A DNA stretch of 64,000 bases from positions 495,462 to 559,461 of the forward strand of contig LSRX01000071.1 of the NCBI GenBank assembly GCA_001939145.1, read 5' to 3'. Shown here piece after piece: positions 9,191 to 19,120 of this stretch. The notes beneath the pieces are model-generated. The model searched no databases and was not told where the DNA came from. It saw nothing but the letters and a program-made list of their open reading frames with translations. Made by a program: the position numbers and the translations under genes. The DNA comes from Symbiodinium microadriaticum. Its lineage: Eukaryota; Sar; Dinophyceae; Suessiales; Symbiodiniaceae. Numbering within the stretch: position 1 is the first letter of the stretch; every line of letters begins with the position of its first letter.

Positions 9191-9629
9191 ATGGTTGTTT
9201 GTTATAGGCTCCTTGAAAAGATGTCTCAAGGGCTCTATACGGGTTTAGGGCCTGTAGGGCTTGTGGGGTTTTTAGGGCTTGGTATTTAGGTTTATGGGCC
9301 TTAGGGCTTTCATAGGGGTGTATGGTTATTTCATATCCGCTTCTTAAATCGACTCAGATGTCGAAAGGACTTCCTTAAAGGGCTCCAGAAGGGTTTAGGG
9401 TTTTAGGGTTTAGGGCTTAAAGGGTTCAGGGCTGGAATCAAGGATCTCGGTTTAGGGTTTGGTCCAGGGTTTCGGGTTGAGGAAGGTCTTATGGTTGGCT
9501 TTGTACTCCTGTTATGGGACGTCTCTGATAGAACACTTACCTAATGTAGGACCCCAGAAATTCTTTGTGGAGGTGCCATAAGGTCAAGGGACCGTTTAAG
9601 AATTCTTTAGGGCTTCTTTAAGGGTTCAA

Positions 9630-9755
9630 GGTGTGGGGTCAGGGTGGTCTGGGTTTAATGTTTTGGGCTTACGGTTTAGGGTTTAGGGTTCAAGGTGGTC
9701 TTGGTTTAGTGTTTAGGGCTGATGGTTTAGGGTTTAGGGTTCATGGTGTAGGGTT
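9630..9755 (+). repeat. Two-copy tandem repeat in G-rich block
   Basis: Units of about 60 bp begin with AGGGT(TC)AAGGTGGTCT and end with GGTTTAGGGTTTAGGGTTCA. Confidence 0.5.
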
Positions 9756-9997
9756 AGGCGAAGCGGAAGCCCTACATCCACGGCGGAATCACCAGCAGCT
9801 CGGGTTTTGGGCTTTGAGAGTAGGCATCCATGGTCTCTGCAAAGGTACATCTACTGCTTTCGCACTTTCAAGTGCGCCAAAGTCCGTGCCTCAGTTTGCC
9901 GCTTTGCCTCCGCCATTTCCAGCTGTTCCTTGTTTCATGAAGATCACGGTGTGGACGCAACGGCGGTGACAGCGGATCCCCAAGCCTTGGAGTCTAG

Positions 9998-10201
9998 GAT
10001 ATTGCTGAGCATGGCCAAGGTTATGATGATGATGATGATGATGATGATGACGATGATGGTGATGATGATGATGATGATGATGATGACGATGATGGTGATG
10101 GTGATGGTGATGGTGATGGTGATGATGCTGATGCTGATGCTGATGCTGGCGGTGATGGTGGTCATAATGATGCAGACGAAGAGGAAGATGAAGATTTATA
10201 G
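9998..10201 (+). CDS. Putative last exon encoding an acidic tail
   Basis: The long GAT-type trinucleotide array is usually read as poly-Met or poly-His. In the frame entered after an acceptor-like AGTCTAG (9991-9997) it reads DIAEHGQGY, then Asp and Gly-Asp runs, then Ala-Asp repeats, then GGHNDADEEEDEDL and a TAG. The non-repetitive acidic end in this frame supports Asp as the real reading. Such tails are typical of chromatin or chaperone-type proteins, but no such domain is seen here. The array length is probably variable. Confidence 0.45.
   Translation, partial: DIAEHGQGYDDDDDDDDDDDGDDDDDDDDDDDGDGDGDGDGDDADADADAGGDGGHNDADEEEDEDL
10024..10160. repeat. GAT/ATG trinucleotide microsatellite
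   Basis: Long ATGATG array with GGT, GAC and GCT interruptions; it lies inside the putative acidic exon. Confidence 0.9.
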
Positions 10202-10475
10202 TGTGATATAACATGATGACCGTGTCGGTCGTGCTGAATGTAAGACACGTAAGAAATGACGTAGGGCCTATAAGGCCAAAGTGACTTGACATGTACTTTC
10301 CCTCTACTGTCCGTCGACATGCCATTTGGAGAAAAACACACATGGCAGTAGCACATATCCACGGACTGTCGTCTTATTCAAGTTGGGACAGCCCGCTCCA
10401 ACGTCGAATCACGCAAGCCTCGGACCGGGAATCCCAACAGTGCATGACGGCCAAGAGGACACAGCAAGCACATGG

Positions 10476-10568
10476 TACCCATAGGCTCCTTAGTAGTTCC
10501 GTTTTGGGATTACTTTATAGGATTCTAAAGAGAAACCACAAAAAGGAACTACTTAGGAGCCTATGGTA
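10476..10568 (+). mobile_element. Family A foldback element
   Basis: TA-bounded copy (GGTACCCATAGGCTCC to AGGAGCCTATGGTAGCC). Confidence 0.85.
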
Positions 10569-10719
10569 GCCATTAAAGTGGAAACCACCCAAAAAAGTTC
10601 AGGTTGGAGACTTTCAGTCCCTGTTTTAAAGTCCCTGAACCCGAACACAATCCTGAACCCTGCGGAAAAACTCGTCTCCTGCACCCGATAAAGAAATAAA
10701 GAACAACCAAAGCAAAACC

Positions 10720-10792
10720 TACCTTAGTCTACCAACACCTACTTTTTTGCAGGTTCTTAGTAGGTTTTGGTAGGTTAAGGTACAGGTTACAG
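10720..10792 (+). mobile_element. Family K foldback element
   Basis: Short copy with ACCTACCTTAGTCTACC paired to GGTAGGTTAAGGTA. Confidence 0.55.
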
Positions 10793-11197
10793 AAGCCGCG
10801 AGTTGTTGCACCAAGCTTTATAGACAATTGCACACGCTTCTCATGAACTTCAATAACCCATTCCCCGCAAACTACGACCGAATGTGGAACGCCGTGCGAT
10901 TCTTAGCCTCATGAAGCGTTCTTGCTGTCGCTGGCTCATACAGACCTAACATTCTTTGTAAACCCTAAACGCTAACAGTCTTTGTAGTTTCAATAAAGGG
11001 ATGCTCTGCCGGAGAAGTTGAGCCGTTCGCAAAAGTTGCTGCAGGTCAGAAGCGAGTCCGCTCCTCCACTCTCATGGTATAGGGTTCAGGGGTTGGGTTT
11101 AGGGTAAAGTTTAGGGTTTAGGGTTTTAGGGTTTAGGGTTTAGCGATTTAGGGTTTAGCGGTTTAGGGGTTTAGGGGTTTAGGGTACTCTCATGATA
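10793..11197. other. Unassigned unique sequence and G-rich repeat
   Basis: 10.79-11.07 kb is mixed unique sequence without a convincing frame. 11.08-11.19 kb is TTTAGGG-type repeat. Confidence 0.35.
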
Positions 11198-11294
11198 CCC
11201 ATAGGCTCCTTAGTAGTTCTGCTCCCTTTTTGGGATGGCCACAGAGGATCTTAAATATAAACCACCAAAAGGGAACTACTGTGGAGCCTATGGG
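11198..11294 (+). mobile_element. Family A foldback element
   Basis: CCCATAGGCTCC to GGAGCCTATGGG, with a few extra bases in the left arm (TTCTGCTCCC). Confidence 0.8.
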
Positions 11295-11722
11295 TTCAGG
11301 GTTTATAGGGTTTAAGGTTTAGGGTTTAGGGGTCGGCCGGAAGGATCAGACGAGTATTTCCTGGGAGTTTTTTTCAATGTAGTTTTACAATCATTGACCT
11401 CAGAACCCTGTTCCAAGAAAAGGCCCGATATGAAGCGCAGGAGAGTTGCTGTTTCACATTCAAGAGGACTTCGCAAGGGGGTTGGAAGTAGGTGTATAAG
11501 TTACTTGTTCCTAAGCTGGTCTATCTTGCTTCTGGCGACTGTAGTGGCATACTGCAACCCTACACATGACCTATAACCTCTAAACCCTAACCCCTAAACC
11601 CTACACCCTAAACCCTAAACACTAAACCAAAACTAGCGACCTGCTTACCAAGTCGCTTCTGGCCGGAAGCCCCTCGAAATAATGAATAGAATGATCAGGT
11701 GCCGTTGCTCTGCGGTTGACCC

Positions 11723-11815
11723 TACCCATAGGCTCCACAGTAGTTCCTTTTTCGGATTACCTTACAGGATCCTAAACATAATCCCCAAAAGGAACTGCCA
11801 TGGAGCCTATCGGTA
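11723..11815 (+). mobile_element. Family A foldback element
   Basis: TA-bounded copy ending GAGCCTATCGGTA. It lies directly beside a family E element. Confidence 0.8.
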
Positions 11816-11820
11816 GGCCC

Positions 11821-11934
11821 TACCTAGAGGCCCATGGGACTTAGTAAGTAGCTTATGAGTAGAGGTGTAAGTACCTTAATGAATGGAGCTACCCCAATAA
11901 TAACCGACATACTAAGTCCGCTGGGCCTCCAAGT
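11821..11934 (+). mobile_element. Family E foldback element
   Basis: TACCTAGAGGCCCATGGG to GGGCCTCCAAGTA, with inner arms ACTTAGTAAGT and ACATACTAAGT. Confidence 0.8.
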
Positions 11935-12328
11935 AACCCCAAATCCAAGCCCTGGCTTAGACTGCCACATAGTCGCAACGAAGCGCACATACTATGTAGT
12001 AGCTAGTGTTCTGGAACGGGTTTAGGGTTTCGGTTTAGCTCGACGGCTGTGAAGTCGCATTCTAAGAGTCCCAAACCCTATCCTCATCGACAGCATCGCT
12101 AGGAGCCTCCCGCACGAACCATACGGGCTCGGGTGTCTTTCATGTTTGGGGCGAAATGAGCAGTGCCTCATGGCGCAAATTAAAACAAGAACAGGCGCCC
12201 GTAAAGGAACCCTGACACTCTGGGCCCCAACTCTCAAAACCCCAAGCCCGTAAGCCCGAAGCTCCAGACGAAAAGAGGATCTAAACGACCCATGCAACCT
12301 CCAGACGGTGAGCCTTATGCATTAAACG

Positions 12329-12472
12329 CCCTTTTAGACCCTCTCATAGAATCCTGTATAGAGCCCTATATAAGGAACCTTTTATAAAGCCCTAAATTAA
12401 ACACCCTTTTAGACCCCTTATAGAATCCTGTATAGAGCCCTTTCACAAGGAACCTTTTTATAAATCCCTAAA
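12329..12472 (+). repeat. Two-copy tandem repeat of about 70 bp
   Basis: Both units contain CCCTTTTAGACCC, TAGAATCCTGTATAGAGCCC and AAGGAACCTTTT. Confidence 0.75.
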
Positions 12473-12652
12473 CAGCAAAGGACATCCATCACCCTAAACC
12501 CCAAACCTTAAACCCTTTTGAAAACCCTAAACGAAACCCTAAACCCTAAACCCTTTTTGAAACCCTAAACGAAACCCTAAACCCTTTTTGAAACCCTAAA
12601 CGAAACCCTAAACCCTTTTTGAAACCCTAAACACAGCAAAGGACATCCATCA
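12473..12652 (+). repeat. 19-bp exon-start duplication around telomere-like minisatellite
   Basis: CAGCAAAGGACATCCATCA occurs at 12473-12491 and at 12634-12652. Between them lie CCCTAAA-type units, including about four 31-bp units of AAACCCTAAACG and CCTTTTTG type (about 12509-12632). Only the right copy continues into the exon at 12637. Confidence 0.85.
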
Positions 12653-12718
12653 GCTTGCCGGCTACATCGCGGCAGGCGTCCGGGAATCCAGGCCTCCTGT
12701 CGTCCCCTCCTCGGCCTG
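12637..12718 (+). CDS. SpoVS-like exon
   Basis: After an acceptor ACACAG the frame reads KDIHQLAGYIAAGVRESR and PPVVPSSAW. It ends near a donor-like GGTNAGAG in which one base is unresolved. The segment LAGYIAAGVRESR matches the SpoVS pattern V/LAGAIA..VRE.G seen also at 20354. Flanks follow the usual layout (C-rich left, G-rich right). The 5' end of this exon is duplicated 161 bp upstream. Confidence 0.5.
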
Positions 12719-12959
12719 GTNAGAGTTTAGGGTTTAGGGTTTAGGATTTAGGGTTTAGGGTTTAGGGTTTAGGGTTGAGGGGGGCTTAGACGGCCTGAAA
12801 AAAGGGTTAGTGATGGTTTTGGAGTTTGAGCTTTGGGAGTATGATGCTCGTGTGTGTTACAAGGGGTGTTTTAAGCGATTTATGCTGTATGAGGGTGTCA
12901 TTCGGGGCACATGGAGCTCTCATGGTAAGCCCTAAAACCTACACCCTGTTGGGGTATTA

Positions 12960-13045
12960 TAGGGGCCTTCCTATATTATTCTGGGGTTCCTTATTATACA
13001 TGTAGCAAAACATACCCCCAAAACCCTGTTCCAATTAAACCCTTA
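12960..13045 (+). mobile_element. Family N element, right end decayed
   Basis: Starts TAGGGGCCTTCC, carries GGGGTTCCTTATTATACAT and CCCTGTTCCAATTAA. Confidence 0.5.
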
Positions 13046-13171
13046 CGGAAACCCTCCCTAAACCCTAAACCCTAAACCCTTATAGAACTCGCTAAAGGAA
13101 CCCTTTAAGACCCCTTCAAAGGAGCCCTGGGTTACCCCCAAAGAACGCCCAGTCTAGCTCTTAATTCCCCT

Positions 13172-13294
13172 TACTCAGAGGCTCAGGGGACTTAGTAAGT
13201 GTTGTAAGTAGAGTTATAAGTACCCTAAATAGAGACACCCCAATTATAACCCTACTTATAACCGACTTACTACGTCCCCTGGGCCTCCAAGTAG
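13172..13294 (+). mobile_element. Family E foldback element
   Basis: TACTCAGAGGCTCAGGGGAC to CCCTGGGCCTCCAAGTA. A lone E right end (CAGGGCCTCCAAGTA) also sits at about 13345-13360. Confidence 0.85.
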
Positions 13295-13592
13295 ACCCTA
13301 AACCCCTAACACCCTAAACCCCTAAAGCCCTAAACCCTATACTAATTCCCCAGGGCCTCCAAGTATGCTACCCCTCTCAAGGGCTTCAAGGAACCCAAAA
13401 CTGGGACCAAACATCCCCCAAACCCAAAATCCCTGATAGAAGCCTTATGGAACCCTTTCTAGAGCCTTGAAAGCGGACCTTTATAAGGAACCCCTTAAAC
13501 GGAGCTTAAACTTTTTAGAAAACCTAAACCGGGTACATGGCGGTTGAGGCTCGGGCTCATGGTATTCAGGGCTGAGCTTCGCGTTTTGGGTT

Positions 13593-14249
13593 TTGGTGGT
13601 TTTGGGGTTTCGGTGGTTTTGTTCTTTTGGTGGTTTTGGGTTCAATATTATGGTTTCCTTACCGATGGTTGGTGCCATGGCTGGTGCACCGATGGTTGGT
13701 GCCAGCGCCGAAGCAGCACCGCTCGCAGCAGCGGTGGTAGGAGGAGGCACTCTGGAGGACGACCTTCGCGAAGGGCCGGCAGCAGCAGCAGCACCCACGG
13801 CAGCTGTTCCGACCGTCGGGGCTTCTGAACAAATGGAGCGGGCCTTGCATGCCCGCCTGCAGCAGGCGACGATGGCAGTGTTGCCCATGACGGAGGCGCA
13901 GGTGACCAGTCTCCTCAACTATTTGCAGAGTGACAGACCGATGGAGCATGTTCGGACAGTTTGGACGGACATCCACAAGGAGGCTTCCCCGAAGAAGAGG
14001 GCTCACACCAACAACGTTGTTGCAGAGCTCTCCCGTGCGGAAGCTGCTCGGTTGGCGAGGCGTGGAGCGTTGGAGGCCTCGGAAACCCTTCGTGCTGCCG
14101 CTCCCACACCTCCTGCACTAGTGGCCGCAGACGACGATGGTGATCAACAGCAGCGTATGCAGCATCATCAGCCTCATCAGCAGCGGATTCGGGCCTACGT
14201 GGAACAGATCGCAATCGCGGAGAACTTGCAAATCTTCGAGAGCCATTAA
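13593..14249 (+). CDS. Alanine-rich protein, longest ORF (218 codons)
   Basis: This is the longest open frame and the clearest coding region. The first 15 or so codons (MVVLGFRWFCSFGGF) come from low-complexity TTTTGGTGG sequence and are doubtful. The real start may be MVSLPMVGAMAGAPM or a splice acceptor before it. Residues about 30-75 are Ala/Pro-rich. About 80-170 is hydrophilic and helix-prone, including MERALHARLQQATMAV, EAQVTSLLNYLQSDRPMEHV and AELSRAEAARLARRGALEA. The tail is Gln/His-rich (DGDQQQRMQHHQPHQQR), then AYVEQIAIAENLQIFESH and stop. No known domain is recognised; a coiled-coil scaffold or nuclear protein is possible. Opposing frames are shadows. Confidence 0.6.
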   Translation: MVVLGFRWFCSFGGFGFNIMVSLPMVGAMAGAPMVGASAEAAPLAAAVVGGGTLEDDLREGPAAAAAPTAAVPTVGASEQMERALHARLQQATMAVLPMTEAQVTSLLNYLQSDRPMEHVRTVWTDIHKEASPKKRAHTNNVVAELSRAEAARLARRGALEASETLRAAAPTPPALVAADDDGDQQQRMQHHQPHQQRIRAYVEQIAIAENLQIFESH

Positions 14250-14324
14250 AAAGGATGGCTTTTTGAGGGTCCAGGGCAAAGGTCTACTGAAAGCCAAGGA
14301 GCCAGGGTTTTACAGTAGCAGTTA

Positions 14325-14474
14325 GGGTGTTGGGTTTTGGGTTGGGGGGTTAGGCTGTTAGGCTGTAGGGTTTCAAGGTTTAGGCTTCATAGGCTTTTCG
14401 GGTGTTGGGTTTTGGGTTGGGGGGTTAGGCTGTTAGGCTGTAGGGTTTCAAGGTTTAGGCTTCATAGGCTTTTC
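14325..14474 (+). repeat. Exact tandem duplication, 75-bp unit
   Basis: Two apparently identical copies starting GGGTGTTGGGTTTTGGGTTG and ending TTCATAGGCTTTTC, just after the 218-codon ORF. Confidence 0.9.
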
Positions 14475-14578
14475 GGGTTGTAGGATGTTTTCAGCTTTAA
14501 GCTTTAGATTGTTTAAAGTTTCAACGTTTGGGTTAGGTGTCAGGGAACTTTAGGGTTTAACATGTTATGTTCTGCGAC

Positions 14579-14797
14579 TTAGGCTTCACAGGTGTTGCAG
14601 AGGTTTGTGTCAACAGAAGTCAAGGTTTGACGTTTGTAGCATGTGAAGTACGATTTAAGGCTCTCCCACCGCTGTATAACTTGTAACCTGTCGGGTTCAT
14701 GATGAAATTGGACGTCTACACTTCGTGTGGATGTTGGGGAAACAAACAAGACAGCGAAAAGGCTCTTTAGGCAGTGGTCTTCAGCAGAGATCCCCAA
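14579..14797 (-). CDS. Weak ORF, 72 codons
   Basis: It reads MGISAEDHCLKSLFAVLF, EPDRLQVIQRWESLKSYF and a C-terminal VDTNLCNTCEA. Composition is protein-like and not repeat-derived, but nothing else supports it. No family is recognised. Confidence 0.25.
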   Translation of the reverse strand: MGISAEDHCLKSLFAVLFVSPTSTRSVDVQFHHEPDRLQVIQRWESLKSYFTCYKRQTLTSVDTNLCNTCEA

Positions 14798-14854
14798 TCC
14801 GCGAATTCTGTGCTGAGATCAGCTATCGACTAAGTTTCGGCCTCCGAACACAGC

Positions 14855-14953
14855 GGTAGTTCCCTAAATGAGGGCCCCCTTTTTAGATCCCAGGTATAGT
14901 ACACTACCCTTTTAACAAGAAGCCAACAGGGACCCTCATTTAGAGAACTACCC
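14855..14953 (+). mobile_element. Family C foldback element
   Basis: TAGTTCCCTAAATGAGGG to CCCTCATTTAGAGAACTA, TA at both ends. Confidence 0.85.
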
Positions 14954-16278
14954 AATATGTCGGTTTCCCCTAGCCGGGACGTCGATCTTGTTGAACCCTG
15001 AAAACTTACCGCTTCAAGCCTTATCTACCGCGCCAAGAAACGAAGTCTAAACCAACAGTAAACCAGACCCAAAACCCTGAACCCTAAACCCTGAACCCTA
15101 AATAGGCCAAAAGTTCAGGAGTTTTTTTGGGGGCGCTCCTAGCTTCCCGAGGTTTCTGCCATCTCCATCCCGAACGTGAACCAAGCTGTGCATCTCGGAT
15201 GTCATAGGACATTGGAAGGGCTTTTTAGCGTTTTAGCGCACTTAAGGGTTTAGAATTTGGGGTTTGGTATGTAAACGAAACCCTAAACCCTAAACCCTAA
15301 TATGGCTTACTCAAGGGTTTCTACAAGGCATATAAGAGCGTTGGTGTGGTCGTTTCAACAGGCTTCAGCATACCCGGATTCTGGGTTTGAGCTTACGTCT
15401 TAGGGTTTAGGAGTTGGGCTTTGCTTGCAAGGGTGTGGGATTGAGGGCCTTGAGGGCTTAGTGTGAATCTAGAATGAGCTGTTTTGCTTTGGAAGACTAT
15501 TGACGTGTATAGGGTCCTGTGTGATAGAGAGGTTTAGGGGTTTAGGGTTTATAGAGTTTTGGTTGAGGGTTTAGGGTTTAGGGGACATTGCGTTTAGAGT
15601 TATAGCGCGAAGGTTTTAGAGCTTCGGGAAGGTTTTCATTTAGGGAAAAAAACCGAGGACCCATCCGATAAGCAAGAAATCTTGTGTAGAGCTGAGGGTT
15701 CGAGGAAGATATACTGTCTTGATTCACCGAGTTTAGCCTTCCACAGTGAACGTAAGGCTTCGGGATTTACATGTCAACCTTAAAAACCGAATCCTACAGT
15801 TAAACCCCAAGAAGACTCAAAGCTAACAGATCTTCAATTCTGTGCACTCAAGCCTATGGTGCCTATGTCCGATGTAATTAGGCGGCTCTACGTATAGATG
15901 AGGAATTTAAGCTCCTATACCCTAGACCCTCAACCCTAAACGCTAAATAGCCTTGTTTGCCCGTTAACAGTACCGGATGCGGACAGCAAAGAGAAGTTCC
16001 AACAAAAACCCTAAACATATAAACTGGGTCGTTGTTGGATACAATTTTACATTTTTGTTATAAAAATAAAGCCTAGTAGGGACTAAAAACCATGATTTTT
16101 CACATGGCCCCAACAGTGAACCAGTAAACTTAAGCTTTCTAAGCCCCCCCCCCCAAGAAAAAAAACAGAAAAAAAGGCACCCTAAACAGATAAGCTTAAA
16201 AAACTCCCGAAACCCTAAACCCTAGACCCTAAAACCCTAAGCCCCTAAACCCTAAACCCTAAACTTAAGCTCTCTAAG
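14954..16278. other. Mostly unique, no confident gene
   Basis: Short telomere-like runs (15.07, 15.27, 15.54, 15.93, 16.2 kb) lie in unassigned sequence. A weak island at 15.15-15.24 kb reads VSAISIPNVNQAVHLG. A poly-C tract lies at 16144-16154. Confidence 0.35.
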
Positions 16279-16378
16279 TCCCCCATCCGCTCCATGGCTA
16301 TGCGAGGAAAGCCATTGCGCTCGCACGAAACTTCATCCAGAAAGAACATTGGGTCACGGCCTCGGCCTTTCGGGCGGG
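16279..16378 (+). CDS. SpoVS-like exon, second-half motif
   Basis: An acceptor-like CTCTAAG is followed by PHPLHGYARKAIALARNF and IQKEHWVTASAFRA, then a donor-like GGG|GTCTAGGG. The stretch ARKAIALARNFI matches the helix typical of SpoVS proteins (NQA.KAIAIAR.Y). C-rich repeat lies to the left and G-rich repeat to the right. It complements the N-terminal-type exons at 3001, 12637 and 20354, but the 3.5-kb or greater distances and repeated copies prevent a firm gene model. Confidence 0.5.
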
Positions 16379-16742
16379 GTCTAGGGCTTGTAGAGTTTAG
16401 GGTGTATAGAGAGTTTTGGGGTGTAAAGGGTTTAGGGTGTGTAGAGTTTAGGGTGTATAGAGCTTAGGGTTTATAGAGTTTAGGGTGTAGGCTTTAAGGC
16501 TGATGGGAGGGGTGATCTTCTTTGTAGCGGCTTTGACAAGGGGTGGCATATGTTCCGGGTCGTCCTTTTGGTTTGGGAGGTAGGAAGTGGGGCAAGCGCA
16601 AGCAGGCCCGGCCTACTGTTCAACTTATGGACAGTTTGGGCTTAGGGTTTAGGAGTTTAGGGTTTAGTGTTTAGGGTTTGGGGTTCCCCCAAAGGCCTTT
16701 TCAAAGTATCGGGGGGGGGGGGGCGAAGTTTGTTTTTTCGGT

Positions 16743-16820
16743 GAGGGTGAGGCCTTGGTCAAAGCCTCAGCCCATCTGAAGCCTGAAACCCAGGCCAAGG
16801 AGGCTGCGACGAGCTTCTAG
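16743..16820 (+). CDS. Exon-like island ending in stop
   Basis: It reads GEGEALVKASAHLKPE and TQAKEAATSF, then TAG. The lysine/alanine helix-like composition resembles the tail of the 5338-5469 island, but the two are not clearly homologous. A poly-G tract lies just upstream (16710-16725). Confidence 0.35.
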   Translation, partial: EGEALVKASAHLKPETQAKEAATSF

Positions 16821-17009
16821 GAGCCCTGAAAGGGGTCACCCTATCATAGAACCCATCCCCTAAGCCTTAAGCCTTAAGCCTTAAACCCTAAACCCTAAAC
16901 CTTAAACCCTAAACCCTATAGTACCTTTTTAAAGGAACCCCCCCCCGAAAGGAGCCCTTTCTTTCGGATCCCTTCTCGAAACTTCGAGGGACCTTTACAA
17001 GAAAGACAC

Positions 17010-17081
17010 ATGGCCGCTGAGGATCTGGCCGTTCGTGCTGACTTCCCTGAGCACCTGAGCTGGATGTTTTTTTTGTGTTAG
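17010..17081 (+). CDS. Possible first exon (ATG in good context)
   Basis: ACACATGGCC opens MAAEDLAVRADFPEHLSWM and the frame closes at TAG after a poly-T run. The ATG context favours a start codon. As an exon it would need to splice before the poly-T. G-rich repeat begins immediately afterwards (GTTAGGGTTAAGGG). Confidence 0.4.
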   Translation: MAAEDLAVRADFPEHLSWMFFLC

Positions 17082-17551
17082 GGTTAAGGGTTTAATTCGG
17101 TTTTAGGGTGTGGTTTAGGGTTTAAGGTTTTGGGTTCGCGAGCCCCAGACCCTAAACCCTAAGCCATGAAGCCTAAACCCTAGCTAAACCCTGAACCCTA
17201 AACCCCGAAGCCTAATCCCTAAACCCTACATAAAAGCCTAAAGCTTTAAAAGGCTGATCCCAAAATCCCAACCTTGCAGACTCCAAGTCCACAAATACAA
17301 GTCCTTCATGATGAGACTAGGTTCCTGCAAGAGTACCTTTGAGGGATTCTAGAACAGTTTCTATAAGAGTGTAGTATTGGGGGGATTGGGGCTTTAACAC
17401 GTAGAATATGTTAGAATCGTGTTTCTGGGTGTACGCTCGTTGCTTGAAATTACGCCCGAAGCCCCAAAGGCTTTAATCAATTTCAAAGACCTTTATCCCC
17501 TAAACCAAAACCCTGGCACCCTAAACCAAAACCCGCCAAAACGCTGTGCAG

Positions 17552-17651
17552 CTGAGGTACTACTGGAACACCGAGACAGCTCGTGTGCAGCTCACGCTCT
17601 CTGCTGCAGGGAATGGAGAGTTGGACAAGTTCATCGAGTGCAAGGCCAGTG
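17552..17651 (+). CDS. Exon with repeat-derived donor
   Basis: A clear acceptor (GCTGTGCAG) is followed by LRYYWNTETARVQLTL, SAAGNGELDKFIECKAS and then AGTG|GTTTAGGG. The coding texture is among the best in the window. The 5' splice site would be the first unit of the telomere-like repeat. C-rich units flank it on the left. The product is unknown. Confidence 0.55.
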
Positions 17652-17846
17652 GTTTAGGGTTTAGGGCTCCTAAACCTTATAAACCCTAAACCCTAAATCC
17701 TAAACCTTAAACCGTAAGACCCAAACCTTAAACCCTAAACCCGTGTAAGGTTTAGAGTGTCGGGGTCAAGGTTTCAGGTTTAGGGCTTAGGCCTTGGGGT
17801 TTAAGGTTTCTGGTTTGGGGTTTAGGGTTNGGGGGGAGGAAATTAC

Positions 17847-17952
17847 CCGAAGGGTCCAAGTGCCCAAACAGCAACCTTAGGGACCCTAAACTGCGGGAAT
17901 TATGGTATATTCCTGATTACGGGTATAATGCAGGATTTATATCATCAACCGA
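17847..17952 (-). mobile_element. Chimera of family I tip and half of family B
   Basis: CCGAAGGGTCCAAGTGCCC of family I is joined to the right part of a B element (GGACCCTAAACTGCGGG to TTATATCATCAACC). The B left arm is missing. Confidence 0.55.
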
Positions 17953-18309
17953 ATGGAGTCACTGAGTCCCTTGAAGGACAGAGAGGACGTCTTCAGTTTT
18001 CACACAGGTTGTTCTTCAAAGGGTTTGCAAAGTCCATTTAGGGTTTAGGGCTTAGGGTATGTTACTCCTCGCTTGTTCCCCTTAAGGGTCCAAGTAGGTA
18101 ATGGTTTACGATAGTGGCCTAACTACTATCCTAAACCCTTGGGGTTCGTGTCCAGGATGTTTTTCTTTTGAAGAGGGGGTTTAGGGTTCTGAGGCAGCTG
18201 CGCGGCCCTGCCCCCCGACCACACCCTGCAACACGCCTTGCGGTTATCTTGATGATGCCCCCAGAATTTCAAATCCTACAGCACCTACAAGCCCGGTACA
18301 ACTTTACAG

Positions 18310-18440
18310 GTCTAACTACACGCATTCAATCCTACCTGCATTTTGCTAGCTTTCCAGAACTTTCCAATCCTGCCTTAAATCCTTCTCGCTTTCCAGAACT
18401 GTACAATCCTACCTAGATCCTTCTAGCTTTCTAGAACTCT
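18310..18440 (+). repeat. Three-copy tandem repeat of about 39-52 bp
   Basis: Units contain GCTTTCCAGAACT, CAATCCT and AAATCCTTCT or AGATCCTTCT. The preceding sequence at 18.19-18.25 kb is GC-rich, but its frame is ambiguous. Confidence 0.6.
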
Positions 18441-18453
18441 AGCATCCTCCCTA

Positions 18454-18599
18454 AACCCTCAACCCTCAACCTTAACTTAACCCTACACCCTAAACTTAAA
18501 TCCTAAACCCTTAACCCTAAACCCTAAACCCTCAACCCTCAACCTTAACTTAACCCTACACCCTAAACTTAAATCCTAAACCCTTAACCCTAAACCCTA
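18454..18599 (-). repeat. Two-copy tandem repeat, 73-bp unit
   Basis: Each unit contains CCTCAACCTTAACTTAACCC and CTAAACTTAAATCC. Confidence 0.85.
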
Positions 18600-18659
18600 A
18601 ACCCTAAAACCCTAAAGCCCTAAACCCTACCCAGATCTTCTTTTCTGAGTCCCCTGGAA

Positions 18660-19120
18660 CGCTGAGTAGAGAAGGTTCAGAGTTCGGGTGCTCGTTGAGG
18701 GCTTAGGGCCTGTAGGGTTTGGGGCTCGGGGTTCGGGGGGTGTAGGGTTTAGGGCCTTTAGGGTTAAGGGTTTAGGGTTTGGGGTTCAGGGGTTCAGGGT
18801 TGAGGGTTCAGCGTTTAGGATTTAGGGTTTAGGGTTCAGCGTTTAGGGTTTAGGGTTCAGCGTTTAGGGTTTAGGGTTTTTAGGGCTTAATGTAGAGAAT
18901 GTACCCAAAAAGTCAGGGATGTAGCCTTCAGCGGCTTAGCCCGTGCTTGAGGGTGGCAGGTTTTAGCTTGAGCAACATTAATTTGACAGGGTTTATGATG
19001 TGGGGGTTGAGGGTTCACGGCCTTTTGGGTTTAGGGTTTGGGGCTGGGGGTTTAGGGCTTGGGGTTTAGGGTTTAGGGTTTAGGGTTTAGTGTGTCCGAA
19101 AGCACAGGACGCAATGCCTT
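18660..19120 (+). repeat. G-rich telomere-like block
   Basis: Degenerate TTTAGGG with a local GGTTCAGCGTTTAGGG subrepeat (about 18805-18865). Confidence 0.85.

Noticed and set aside
10021-10211. Poly-Met and poly-His ORFs over the GAT array
   Set aside because: These are other frames of the same microsatellite; only the Asp frame has sensible non-repeat sequence after it.
18168-18416. YLDD-like peptide near 18.25 kb as a reverse transcriptase
   Set aside because: It is an isolated four-residue match with no surrounding RT motifs, in a frame that soon breaks.
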